This document shows, piece by piece, positions 1 through 6,247 of a stretch of 8,230 nt of DNA. The stretch covers positions 1 to 8,230 of the forward strand of contig PMYF01000415.1 in NCBI GenBank assembly GCA_003171295.1, given 5' to 3'. Origin of the DNA: Acidobacteriota bacterium (lineage in GTDB: Bacteria; Acidobacteriota; Terriglobia; UBA7540). The translations under genes and the position numbers were made by a program. The notes below the pieces were generated by a model, which saw nothing but the letters and a program-made list of their open reading frames with translations, made no database searches and was not told the origin of the DNA. Numbering within the stretch: the first letter of the stretch is position 1; each line of letters starts with the position of its first letter.

Positions 1-452
1 GTATTTTGAAGACGACGCGCACGGGCAATGGGCGCCGCGAAAGTTATGAGCACATTCCCATGCCCAGGATGACCAACACCTATATGCTGGCGGGCGAGGA
101 CACTTCCGAAGACGTCATCCGCTCCGTGCGGCGCGGGCTTTATGCGGTCAACTTCGGCGGCGGACAGGTGGACATCACCAACGGTAAGTTCGTGTTTTCA
201 GCTTCGGAAGCGTACCTGATCGAAGACGGCAGGGTGACGGCGCCGGTGAAAGGCGCCACGCTGATTGGTGATGGCCCGACGGTGCTGACTCGCGTGACCG
301 CCGTGGGGAACGATCTGAAGCTCGACCCGGGAATCGGCACGTGCGGGAAGGACGGGCAGAGCGTGCCGGTGGGGGTGGGCATTCCCACCATCAAGATCAG
401 CCAATTGACTGTGGGCGGTACGGCGGCCCGCAGCACGCTCTCTTTTACGTAG
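1..452 (+). CDS. tldD: Zinc metalloprotease TldD, C-terminal part (5' end outside window)
   Basis: This is the 3' end of a gene that enters from the left edge; the reading frame is open from base 3 to the TAG at 450-452, so the TTG at base 6 is not the true start. TldD is the catalytic half of the TldD/TldE heterodimer, a cytoplasmic protease that acts on unfolded peptides, such as precursors of modified peptides (microcins) and the CcdA antitoxin in E. coli. The visible part has the family's typical C-terminal run: MPRMTNTYM, the glycine-rich NFGGGQVDITNGKFVFS segment, GTCGKDGQSVPVG and a final QLTVGGT. The Cys encoded at 342-344 matches the Cys that ligates zinc in E. coli TldD; the HExxxH part of the site lies upstream of the window. 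tldE follows after 54 bp in the same direction, as expected for a pair made together. Identification is very secure. Confidence 0.96.
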   Translation, partial: ILKTTRTGNGRRESYEHIPMPRMTNTYMLAGEDTSEDVIRSVRRGLYAVNFGGGQVDITNGKFVFSASEAYLIEDGRVTAPVKGATLIGDGPTVLTRVTAVGNDLKLDPGIGTCGKDGQSVPVGVGIPTIKISQLTVGGTAARSTLSFT

Positions 453-506
453 AGGTCGAGACGGTCGGGCCCGGGATTCCTTATATCCAACGGCCCTGGA
501 TTGCAC

Positions 507-1856
507 ATGGCGGAAGAACAACTGGAAGGCATCGCAGTGGATCTGGTGAGCCGCGCCATGCGTGGCGGAGCGACGGCGGCTGACGTTATCGTGCACGAGG
601 CCGATGATTTCTCCACCGCGCTGCGGCTGGGCAACATCGAGAGTTTGAAGGAGGCGGCGTCAAAGGTCCTGGGTTTGCGTGTTTTCCTCGGCGCGCGCAA
701 CGCCACATCCTTCTCGAGCGATTTTTCCCGCGCCTCACTGGAGAGGCTGGTGGGGCGTGCGATCGCGATGGCGCACGTCACTTCGGAAGACCCTGCCAGC
801 GGCCTGCCGGAGGCCGCGCTGCTCGGGTGCCACGCAGGCGAGTTGGGACTTTACTCGGAGGACGTCGCCGCGCTTCCCACTGAGACCCGCATTGACATTG
901 CGCGGCGTGCCGAGCAGGCGGCGCTCAGCGCCGATGTCCGCATCAAAAACTGCGAGGGTGCGTGGTTTGAAGCGAGCGTGGGGCGGAAGGCTTATGCAAA
1001 CTCGCTGGGGTTTGCAGGAAATTATCGGTCATCGTATTGTGCCGTCTCTGTCGCCCCCGTGGCTGAGGATGGCGGAATGCAGCGGGATTACTGGTACTCC
1101 GTCGCGCGCCGCGCCGACATGCTGGAAAACCCCGAGGCCGTCGGCCGCAAAGCCGCGGAGCGGGCCTTGCGTAAGCTCGGGGCGCGCAAGATGGCCACCT
1201 GCCAGGTCCCGGTGATTTTCGATCCGGAAACCGCGCGTTCATTGGTCAGTCACATTTTCGAGGCGGTGCGCGGGGATGCAATCTATCGCAGCGCCTCGTT
1301 TCTGACCGGCAAACTGAATCAGAAGATTGCCCACGACCAGGTGACCATCCTCGACGACGGGCTGCGCGCGGGCGGGTTCGGTACGCGCCCCTTCGACGAC
1401 GAGGGAATACCTGCCTCGGTCACTCCCGTGATTGAAAACGGCGTGCTCACGAATTACCTCCTAAACTGCTACACAGCGCGCAAGCTGAATCTAAGGACGA
1501 CCGGCAACGCGGCGCGGGGAGTCTCCGGACCACCCCAGGTGGGACCGAAGAATTTCTATCTGGCCCCCGGCACGCAGAGTCCCGAGGAGATCCGGAAGGC
1601 GGTCAAGGCCGGCTTCTACGTGACCGACCTGATCGGCTTCGGCGTTAATATTGTGACAGGCGATTATTCCCGCGGCGCTGCGGGGATGTGGATTGAAAAC
1701 GGTGAATTCGCCTTCCCCGTCGAAGAGGTCACCATTGCGGGAAACCTGGCGGAAATGCTTGGCCACATTGAGATGGTGGGCTCCGACCTGGAGTTTCGCA
1801 GCGCCTTGGCGGCCCCCACCTTGCTGGTTTCAGGCCTGACCGTGGCAGGAACCTGA
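507..1856 (+). CDS. tldE: TldE/PmbA, non-catalytic partner of the TldD protease
   Basis: The product of 449 residues matches the usual PmbA/TldE length of about 450. It pairs with TldD; TldE lacks the zinc site and helps form the channel that admits extended peptides. Evidence seen: an N-terminal PmbA/TldD domain 1 region (about residues 25-95, LRLGNIESLKEAASKVLGLR), a middle domain, and a C-terminal domain from about residue 225 (VIFDPETARSLVSHIF) to the end, with GDYSRGAAGMWIENGEFAFP and the terminal LLVSGLTVAGT typical of the family. Where TldD would carry HExxxH, this protein has HIFEAV, consistent with the non-catalytic subunit. ATG at 507 is preferred over the in-frame TTG at 501, because a weak TGGA lies 6 nt upstream of the ATG and nothing suitable precedes the TTG. 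The gene follows tldD by 54 bp and touches the next gene, so one transcript is likely. Confidence 0.96.
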   Translation: MAEEQLEGIAVDLVSRAMRGGATAADVIVHEADDFSTALRLGNIESLKEAASKVLGLRVFLGARNATSFSSDFSRASLERLVGRAIAMAHVTSEDPASGLPEAALLGCHAGELGLYSEDVAALPTETRIDIARRAEQAALSADVRIKNCEGAWFEASVGRKAYANSLGFAGNYRSSYCAVSVAPVAEDGGMQRDYWYSVARRADMLENPEAVGRKAAERALRKLGARKMATCQVPVIFDPETARSLVSHIFEAVRGDAIYRSASFLTGKLNQKIAHDQVTILDDGLRAGGFGTRPFDDEGIPASVTPVIENGVLTNYLLNCYTARKLNLRTTGNAARGVSGPPQVGPKNFYLAPGTQSPEEIRKAVKAGFYVTDLIGFGVNIVTGDYSRGAAGMWIENGEFAFPVEEVTIAGNLAEMLGHIEMVGSDLEFRSALAAPTLLVSGLTVAGT

Positions 1857-2342
1857 TTGACCATCATGTCTCGCAACAACCGTGGTGTTTCATTTCTGAC
1901 CATCATGCTGTGCATAGGTGTGCTCCTGGCGGGAGTTGTTGCTGCCGTTTTGCTGGTACAACGCCCACCCTCATCCGGAACGGCTTCCGTGGTCTCTGCA
2001 CGGCAAGTGCCCAGCTTAGAGCAGAAAGCCTACTTTGGGTCTCTGGAGTTCAGTGATCTGCATATGAGCGCGGCGGAAAACTTTTTGGGCAATACCGTGA
2101 CCTACCTGGATGGGCGCGTGGGGAACCAAGGGACAAAGACGCTTCGGCGCCTTGATGTGGAGTTGGACTTCGTCGACACGCTCAACCAGGTTGTGCTGCG
2201 CGAGACGGCCCACCCGCTTACGAATCGCGCGGCGCCCTTGAGGCCGGGCGAGGCGCGCCCCTTTCGGGTCACGTTTGAGCACATGCCGGTGGATTGGAAC
2301 CAGGCTCCGCCGACCATCACGCCTGTATGCGCGGAATTCTGA
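1857..2342 (+). CDS. Small membrane-anchored protein, FxLYD/DUF2393-like, function unknown
   Basis: The product of 161 residues (158 from the alternative start) has a short basic N-terminus (MSRNNRG), one hydrophobic helix of about 24 residues (SFLTIMLCIGVLLAGVVAAV region), a proline/serine linker, and a domain of roughly 100 residues expected to lie outside the membrane. That domain begins SLEFSDLHMSAAENFLG, has a VTYLDGRVGNQG strand pattern and an RPGEARPFRVTFEHMP segment, which resembles the beta-sandwich FxLYD/DUF2393-type domains; this resemblance is by eye only. The frame starts directly after the tldE TGA. A TTG at 1857 has a GGCAGGA Shine-Dalgarno-like sequence 6 nt upstream; the ATG at 1866 is the alternative but would sit 15 nt from it. 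The tight linkage to tldE suggests co-expression, and perhaps a link to peptide processing or quality control at the membrane, but no function can be read from the sequence. Confidence 0.85.
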   Translation: MTIMSRNNRGVSFLTIMLCIGVLLAGVVAAVLLVQRPPSSGTASVVSARQVPSLEQKAYFGSLEFSDLHMSAAENFLGNTVTYLDGRVGNQGTKTLRRLDVELDFVDTLNQVVLRETAHPLTNRAAPLRPGEARPFRVTFEHMPVDWNQAPPTITPVCAEF

Positions 2343-2363
2343 TCTATAGAAGGTGCTGCGGCG

Positions 2364-2396
2364 GGTCCGACCTCCGGGTTTTGAGGTCAGAGGACC
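2364..2396. terminator. Stem-loop between convergent genes, possible bidirectional terminator
   Basis: The 63-bp gap between the stop codons of the membrane protein gene and the phosphoesterase gene holds an inverted repeat. The inner stem is GACCTC (2369-2374) with GAGGTC (2383-2388) around an 8-nt loop. The outer stem is GGTCC (2364-2368) with GGACC (2392-2396), with a 3-nt bulge on the right. No T-tract follows on either strand, so it is not a textbook intrinsic terminator. Its position where two transcripts meet makes a role in transcript ending or 3'-end protection plausible. Confidence 0.45.
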
Positions 2397-2405
2397 AGGG
2401 GATGG

Positions 2406-3152
2406 TCAGCGGCCCAGCTCCAGGCGCCGGTAAAGGGGTTCGGGAAGGCCCGCTTGCTTCATTTTGGCCTGCGTTGTGGCCAAGTCATATTGTACTCGGT
2501 AATACTCAACTTGGGCCTTGTCCATGTCGAGTATGGCAAAGGCGGCTCGCCTGTCTCCGTCACGGGGCTGGCCGACCGAGCCGGGATTAATGAGGTAGCG
2601 TGCCGAGTTCTCGAGAGGTAGAGTCAGGGTCAGCCCATCCGGTTTAGAGGGGAATCGGACGGATTGAAAACGGCCTGTGGGGGTTAGCATAAAACCACCC
2701 TGATAATGGGTATGGCCGTAGCAAACGATTTGAGTCTCAGGGCCGCGGAGCAGAGGCAGCGCTTGGCCGGGGCCGAGAATATACTCGTCTTCATCAACGG
2801 GTGAACCGTGCACGAGTATGAAGCTTTCCATCATCTTGGGACCGGTGGGAAGCGAGCGAAGGTACTCGATATGCTCGGGCGTGAGGGCCTCGCGGGTCCA
2901 TTGGGTGGCAAGACGTGCGAAAGGATTAAATTCGGATGCATCGTCGAGTCCGCAGCACGCCTTGTCGTGATTGCCGCGGATGATGACTTGGGTAAGCCCC
3001 CGGACCTTCTCAATTACTTCATTCGGATTCGGACCATACCCCACTAAGTCACCCAGGCAAACCGCTTGATCATGTTTTCCCTGGGCGACTTCGAGACAGG
3101 CGTCGAGTGCCTCGATGTTAGAATGGACATCACTGAGAAGTAGATACCTCAA
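2406..3152 (-). CDS. Calcineurin-like metallophosphoesterase (YfcE/MJ0936-like)
   Basis: The product of 248 residues is a soluble, probably cytoplasmic, dinuclear-metal phosphoesterase. All metal-site motifs of the calcineurin-like family appear in order: DVH (D8, H10), GDLVGYGP (G34-D35), GNHD (60-63), VHG (H115) and GHTH (146-149), followed by INPGSVGQPRDGD (188-200), a run typical of the YfcE-type branch. Family members hydrolyse phosphomonoesters or phosphodiesters; the natural substrate here cannot be told, so no symbol is given. A C-terminal stretch after about residue 215 (YYRVQYDLATTQAKMKQAG) looks like an extra strand and helix found in many bacterial members. The start is TTG at 3152, because the protein then begins directly with the MRYLLLSDVH beta strand and AGGGG lies 5 nt upstream; there is no nearby ATG. 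It stands alone, convergent with the tldE block and divergent from aroC. Confidence 0.92.
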   Translation of the reverse strand: MRYLLLSDVHSNIEALDACLEVAQGKHDQAVCLGDLVGYGPNPNEVIEKVRGLTQVIIRGNHDKACCGLDDASEFNPFARLATQWTREALTPEHIEYLRSLPTGPKMMESFILVHGSPVDEDEYILGPGQALPLLRGPETQIVCYGHTHYQGGFMLTPTGRFQSVRFPSKPDGLTLTLPLENSARYLINPGSVGQPRDGDRRAAFAILDMDKAQVEYYRVQYDLATTQAKMKQAGLPEPLYRRLELGR

Positions 3153-3157
3153 GGCTA

Positions 3158-3178
3158 CCCCTAGCGAGCCACATTATA
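3158..3178 (-). promoter_or_regulatory. -10 element and ribosome binding site of the phosphoesterase gene
   Basis: Read on the minus strand, a perfect TATAAT (3173-3178) lies about 20 nt upstream of the TTG start at 3152, and AGGGG (3158-3162) sits 5 nt before that start. A good -35 at 17 nt spacing is missing: the hexamer there reads TGTCCC, and a TTGATT lies too far away (26 nt). The transcript would have a leader of only about 14 nt that contains the ribosome binding site. The strong AGGGG supports the unusual TTG start. Confidence 0.5.
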
Positions 3179-3216
3179 GTCGAGATGAAGGGGAAGGGAC
3201 ACAAAATCAACCCACC

Positions 3217-3253
3217 CGGAAAAACGGAAGAGGAGCTTTACGGAAACTCGGAA
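3217..3253. repeat. CGGAA direct repeats phased at 8 bp upstream of aroC promoter
   Basis: CGGAA occurs at 3217, 3225, 3241 and 3249; the steps are 8, 16 and 8, so four of five consecutive octamer slots carry it and the middle slot (3233-3240) has degenerated or never matched. A fifth CGGAA at 3284, inside the promoter spacer, is out of phase. The array ends 18 bp upstream of the predicted -35 of aroC, where an activator could bind. Chance in a purine-rich stretch remains possible. Confidence 0.45.
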
Positions 3254-3270
3254 GGCACGCGCGATGAATT

Positions 3271-3299
3271 TTGACCCATTCGCCGGAATCCGATAAAAT
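3271..3299 (+). promoter_or_regulatory. Sigma-70-type promoter for aroC
   Basis: TTGACC (3271-3276) matches the -35 consensus at five of six bases. TAAAAT (3294-3299) matches the -10 consensus at five of six bases. The spacer is exactly 17 bp. The predicted start of transcription is near 3306, which gives a leader of about 38 nt before the aroC ATG. The local sequence is clearly more AT-rich than the neighbouring coding DNA. It is the best promoter in the window and probably drives aroC and perhaps the def-fmt-rsmB genes behind it. Confidence 0.7.
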
Positions 3300-3307
3300 T
3301 ACAGGTC

Positions 3308-3334
3308 TCAGGCGGTGCTGGGTGGGCCGCCTGA
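3308..3334 (+). promoter_or_regulatory. Leader hairpin at the 5' end of the aroC transcript
   Basis: TCAGGCGG (3308-3315) and CCGCCTGA (3327-3334) are perfect inverted repeats that enclose an 11-nt loop. The hairpin would begin within a few bases of the predicted transcription start and end 9 nt before the aroC ATG at 3344, partly covering the weak GAGTGG (3333-3338) ribosome-binding region. It could protect the 5' end of the mRNA or modulate initiation; no T-run follows, so it is not an attenuator-type terminator. Confidence 0.55.
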
Positions 3335-3343
3335 GTGGAAAAC

Positions 3344-4519
3344 ATGTTGCGTTTTGAGACAGCAGGTGAGTCGCATGGCCAAGGGTTGATCGCGATCCTT
3401 TCCGGACTGCCGGCAGGACTGTGTATCGATTTCGACTTCGTGAACCGTGACCTGAGACGCCGTCAGGGTGGCTACGGGCGTGGCGGGCGCATGAAGATCG
3501 AATCCGACACCGCGCAGTTCCTTTCCGGTGTGAGGCATGGCCAGACCATCGGCTCGCCGATCGCCATCTTGATTACGAACCAGGACTGGGAAAACTGGAA
3601 GGAGGCGATGGCGGTTGAAGATCACCCCGAATCGCGCGCCCGGTACAAACCGCTTTCGCCCCCTCGGCCGGGCCACGCGGACCTGGCCGGATGCCTGAAG
3701 TATAACTTTAGGGAAGCACGGTACGTTTTGGAGCGCGCCAGCGCTCGCGAGTCCGCGGCACGCGTGGCCGTGGGCGCCGTGGCAAGGCTCTTTCTAAAGA
3801 GCCTGGGGATGGATGTGGCAAGCCACGTGGTGGCGCTCGGCCGAGTAGCACTCGGGGGTGAGCCAGTGCCATTCGAAAAGGTGCTGGCCCTGCAGGAGCG
3901 CGCGGACCTGGTGCTGGCGTGTGTGGATACGACGGTTGAAATCCGCATGCAGGAAGAGGTGGACCGGGCCATTGAAAGCCGTGACACGGTAGGCGGGGCG
4001 TTCGAAGTGATCGTACGGGGCGTGCCCCCCGGCTTGGGGTCCTGCGCACAATGGGGCGAGCGGCTCGACGGCCAGTTGGCACAGGCTGTGATGTCGATTC
4101 AAGCCGTGAAAGCCGTGGAAATCGGCAGCGGCGTCGCGAACGCGACGGCCATGGGCTCGACCGTCCACGACGAGATCGGTTACGACCGCAAGCATGCACG
4201 TTTTACACGTAAATCGAATCGCGCGGGCGGGCTAGAGGGCGGAATCACGAACGGCGAAGACATTGTCGTGCGAGGTTACTTAAAACCGATTTCGTCTCTG
4301 CGCCGTCCGCTTGAATCCGTGGATTTCGAAAGTAAGGAGACTGTGAAGGCCGCCTACGAGCGCTCGGACGTGTGTGTAGTGCCGGCCGCGGGCGTCGTGG
4401 GCGAGGCGATGGTGGCGCTTACTTTGGCGCGCGCTTTTCTCGAGAAGTTTGGTGGTGACTCGATGGAAGAGACGCGCCGCAATTTTACCGGGTACCAGGA
4501 GCAAGTTCGTCGTTTCTGA
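3344..4519 (+). CDS. aroC: Chorismate synthase
   Basis: This enzyme catalyses the last shikimate-pathway step, converting 5-enolpyruvylshikimate-3-phosphate to chorismate with reduced FMN, in the cytoplasm. The product of 391 residues is of normal length. Landmarks: the FETAGESHG signature near the N-terminus with a conserved His (residue 11), RRRQGGYGRGGRM (38-50), RPGHAD with the second conserved His (residue 111), the LERASARESAARVA signature (about 129-142), SNRAGGLEGGITNGEDI (about 291-307), and SDVCVVPAAGVVGEAM near the end. The form with RRRQGGYGRGGRM and the long C-terminus resembles those of Firmicutes, Actinobacteria and Acidobacteria more than the E. coli form. ATG at 3344 gives the classic MLRF start; a GTG at 3335 is in frame but abuts the leader hairpin. 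No partner aro genes are next to it. def starts 64 bp downstream. Confidence 0.97.
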   Translation: MLRFETAGESHGQGLIAILSGLPAGLCIDFDFVNRDLRRRQGGYGRGGRMKIESDTAQFLSGVRHGQTIGSPIAILITNQDWENWKEAMAVEDHPESRARYKPLSPPRPGHADLAGCLKYNFREARYVLERASARESAARVAVGAVARLFLKSLGMDVASHVVALGRVALGGEPVPFEKVLALQERADLVLACVDTTVEIRMQEEVDRAIESRDTVGGAFEVIVRGVPPGLGSCAQWGERLDGQLAQAVMSIQAVKAVEIGSGVANATAMGSTVHDEIGYDRKHARFTRKSNRAGGLEGGITNGEDIVVRGYLKPISSLRRPLESVDFESKETVKAAYERSDVCVVPAAGVVGEAMVALTLARAFLEKFGGDSMEETRRNFTGYQEQVRRF

Positions 4520-4583
4520 GAATGCACCATACGGCCTTGTTAATCCTGATGGTGCCTCACACTTCGAACTTCGAAATCTCAAA

Positions 4584-5093
4584 ATGATTTATCCCATTGT
4601 CAAATATGGCCAGGAAGTTCTTGAAAGGCCGACAAACCCCGTCTGCGAGTTCAACAGCAATTTGGAGAAGCTGGTGGCCGATATGTTCGAGACCATGTAC
4701 GCAGCGAACGGAGTTGGCCTGGCGGCGCCGCAGATTGGCCTTCCTTTGCGGCTGTCCGTGATTGATGTGAGCGTGGGCGAAGATTCGGACGCCAAGCTGG
4801 TCCTGGCCAATCCCGTGATCGTTACGCTGGAGGGGGAACAGGCGCAGGAAGAAGGCTGCTTAAGCCTGCCGGATTTTCGCGCCAAGACGCCGCGTCCCGA
4901 GCGCGTGACGGTGCGGGCGCAGGACATCCACGGCCAGGAGTTTACCAAGACCGGCGAGGGCTTGCTGGCCCGTGCCCTCTGCCATGAGATAGACCACCTG
5001 GACGGTAGGTTGTTCATCCACCATGTTGGCCGCCTCAAGCGTGAGTCCATCAAGCGGAAAGTGCGCCAAATGATGAAAGCCGGCGAGTGGTAA
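4584..5093 (+). CDS. def: Peptide deformylase
   Basis: Removes the N-formyl group from nascent proteins at the ribosome; a metal (usually Fe2+) hydrolase. The product of 169 residues is of typical length and has all three family motifs: GVGLAAPQ (43-50), EGCLS (90-94, metal ligand C92) and HEIDHLDG (134-141, ligands H134 and H138, catalytic E135). The C-terminus is a basic helix (RLKRESIKRKVRQMMKAGEW), as in forms that dock on the ribosome. The frame stays open upstream into aroC, but ATG at 4584 gives the standard MIYPIVKYG beginning and no suitable start lies further up. There is no Shine-Dalgarno sequence before this ATG; the 64-bp gap after aroC contains a tandem TTCGAA pair (4563-4568, 4570-4575). 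fmt, which adds the formyl group that this enzyme removes, follows after 106 bp. Confidence 0.97.
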   Translation: MIYPIVKYGQEVLERPTNPVCEFNSNLEKLVADMFETMYAANGVGLAAPQIGLPLRLSVIDVSVGEDSDAKLVLANPVIVTLEGEQAQEEGCLSLPDFRAKTPRPERVTVRAQDIHGQEFTKTGEGLLARALCHEIDHLDGRLFIHHVGRLKRESIKRKVRQMMKAGEW

Positions 5094-5146
5094 ACCGGAG
5101 GCGCAGGGGCAGCAGGACCCCAGGGCTTTCCATTCGCCCCAGACTT

Positions 5147-5179
5147 GAGGTGCAGCCCGGCGGCTGGGTATTGAACCTC
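5147..5179. other. Nested inverted repeat in the def-fmt gap
   Basis: The 106-bp gap between def and fmt has no gene. It contains a small hairpin, CAGCC (5153-5157) with GGCTG (5162-5166) around the tetraloop CGGC, flanked by an outer pair GAGGT (5147-5151) and ACCTC (5175-5179), which leaves unpaired bases on the right side. No T-run follows, so it is not a clear terminator, and no convincing promoter precedes fmt. It may be a processing or stability element, or chance in GC-rich DNA. Confidence 0.3.
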
Positions 5180-5199
5180 CCCACAGATCGTCTCGATTC

Positions 5200-6156
5200 A
5201 TGAAACTTCTTTTCTGCGGCACGCCCGAGTTTGCGGTACCCACCCTGGAAAGGCTCATCGCGGAGAAATTTGTTATCGATCTGGTGGTGACAAATCCCGA
5301 CGAAGCGAGCGGGCGTGGGTACGAGCTGAAGGCGCCGCCGGTTAAGCAAGTGGCTTGGCGCGCCGGGCTGGAAGTATTCCAGCCCGCGACGTTGAAAGAG
5401 CCCGCCGCGGTGGCGTTCCTCTCACGCTACCGGCCTGACGCAATCGTGGTCGTGGCCTACGGGCACCTCATCCCGAAATGGTTAATTGATCTCCCGCGAT
5501 GGGGATGCATCAACCTACACGCATCGCTGCTGCCCAAGTATCGCGGGGCGGCGCCGATTCACTGGGCGCTGATTCGCGGCGAAGCCGTAACCGGAGTGAC
5601 CAGTATGCGGATCGATGCGGGGTTGGACACCGGAGACATCCTGCTGAAGGGAGAAGTCGAAATTCTGGACGATGACACCACGGAAACTTTGGGGGCGCGC
5701 TTAAGCCTCCTGGGCGCAGATTTGATGGTTGAAACACTTCGGAACCTCGAGCGCGGCGACCTTCAAGCTCAGCCGCAGGATCATGCGCAGGCAACCCACG
5801 CACCTATTCTGAAGAAAGAAGACGGGAGGATAGATTGGGCGCTTCCCGCAGAGGAGATTTGGAACCGCATCCGTGGCTTACGTCCCTGGCCTGGCGCTTA
5901 TACGACTTTTCGCGGCAAGAACCTTCACATTTGGGCCGCAGCCAGGCCGGTTGCAGGCGAGCCAGGCTCTCTTGAGCCCGGGACGTTGACGGCTGATCAC
6001 GGGAGACTCTTCGTGGCCTGCGGCCAGGGGACGTGGCTGGAGGTGAAGGAGGGTCAACTGGAAGGGCGGAACCGCCTTCCGGCCCGCGATTTTCTGAATG
6101 GGGTGAAAATCCTGTCTGGCGAAAAAGTCGAATGCATAGCGAATCGTGAAGGGTGA
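5200..6156 (+). CDS. fmt: Methionyl-tRNA formyltransferase
   Basis: Transfers a formyl group from 10-formyltetrahydrofolate to Met-tRNA(fMet) for bacterial translation initiation. The product of 318 residues compares with 315 in E. coli. The N-terminal catalytic domain starts MKLLFCGTPEFAVPTLERL and carries INLHASLLPKYRGAAPIHW, with catalytic N105 and H107 and the SLLPxxRGAAPI signature, then D143 in GLDTGD; these match N106, H108 and D144 of E. coli. The C-terminal tRNA-binding domain follows the linker KKEDGRIDW (205-213) and RPWPGAY (228-234). The family fold appears to end near residue 310; the last eight residues come from a heptanucleotide repeat that also supplies the stop. ATG at 5200 is the only sensible start, although no Shine-Dalgarno sequence is evident. 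It sits between def and rsmB, a common bacterial order. Confidence 0.97.
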   Translation: MKLLFCGTPEFAVPTLERLIAEKFVIDLVVTNPDEASGRGYELKAPPVKQVAWRAGLEVFQPATLKEPAAVAFLSRYRPDAIVVVAYGHLIPKWLIDLPRWGCINLHASLLPKYRGAAPIHWALIRGEAVTGVTSMRIDAGLDTGDILLKGEVEILDDDTTETLGARLSLLGADLMVETLRNLERGDLQAQPQDHAQATHAPILKKEDGRIDWALPAEEIWNRIRGLRPWPGAYTTFRGKNLHIWAAARPVAGEPGSLEPGTLTADHGRLFVACGQGTWLEVKEGQLEGRNRLPARDFLNGVKILSGEKVECIANREG

Positions 6157-6165
6157 ATAGTGAAT
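6131..6165. repeat. Degenerate heptanucleotide tandem repeat across the fmt stop codon
   Basis: Five consecutive 7-bp units can be aligned: AATGCAT (divergent), AGCGAAT, CGTGAAG, GGTGAAT and AGTGAAT. The consensus is NGYGAAT, or ATTCRCN on the other strand. The repeat encodes the last residues of Fmt, and its fourth unit contains the TGA stop (6154-6156). It ends 82 bp before rsmB. Short 7-bp tandem repeats of this kind are known in some bacterial genomes, for example cyanobacteria; whether this one is dispersed in the host genome cannot be seen here. Confidence 0.6.
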
Positions 6166-6247
6166 TCTGGCTGGCCGGTCCGTTGAATAGACCACGGTTC
6201 TGCATTCCAATGATGCGGAATTCATTGTTCAGAATTTGTAGCTCTCC

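Noticed and set aside
140..781. Long minus-strand open frame of 213 codons opposite tldD/tldE
   Set aside because: It lies across two strongly identified genes and their gap; its translation is rich in Arg, Pro and Ser, as is usual for antisense frames in GC-rich DNA, and shows no domain.
2294..2590. Plus-strand open frame of 98 codons over the convergent gap and the phosphoesterase 3' end
   Set aside because: It overlaps two supported genes, has low-complexity Gly/Cys/Arg-type content, no ribosome binding site and no recognisable fold.
3335..3343. GTG at 3335 as the start of aroC
   Set aside because: It abuts the leader hairpin, and the ATG at 3344 gives the MLRF beginning common to the family.
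3708..4199. Minus-strand open frame of 163 codons inside aroC
   Set aside because: Arg/Pro-rich translation without motif, fully antisense to chorismate synthase.
4449..4583. N-terminal extension of def reaching back into aroC
   Set aside because: The extra 45 codons overlap aroC, do not look like deformylase, and the standard MIYPIVKYG beginning is at 4584.
5147..5185. Minus-strand GGTTCAATACC resembling a tRNA T-arm in the def-fmt gap
   Set aside because: The T-stem does not pair properly and no anticodon arm, D arm or acceptor stem can be built around it.
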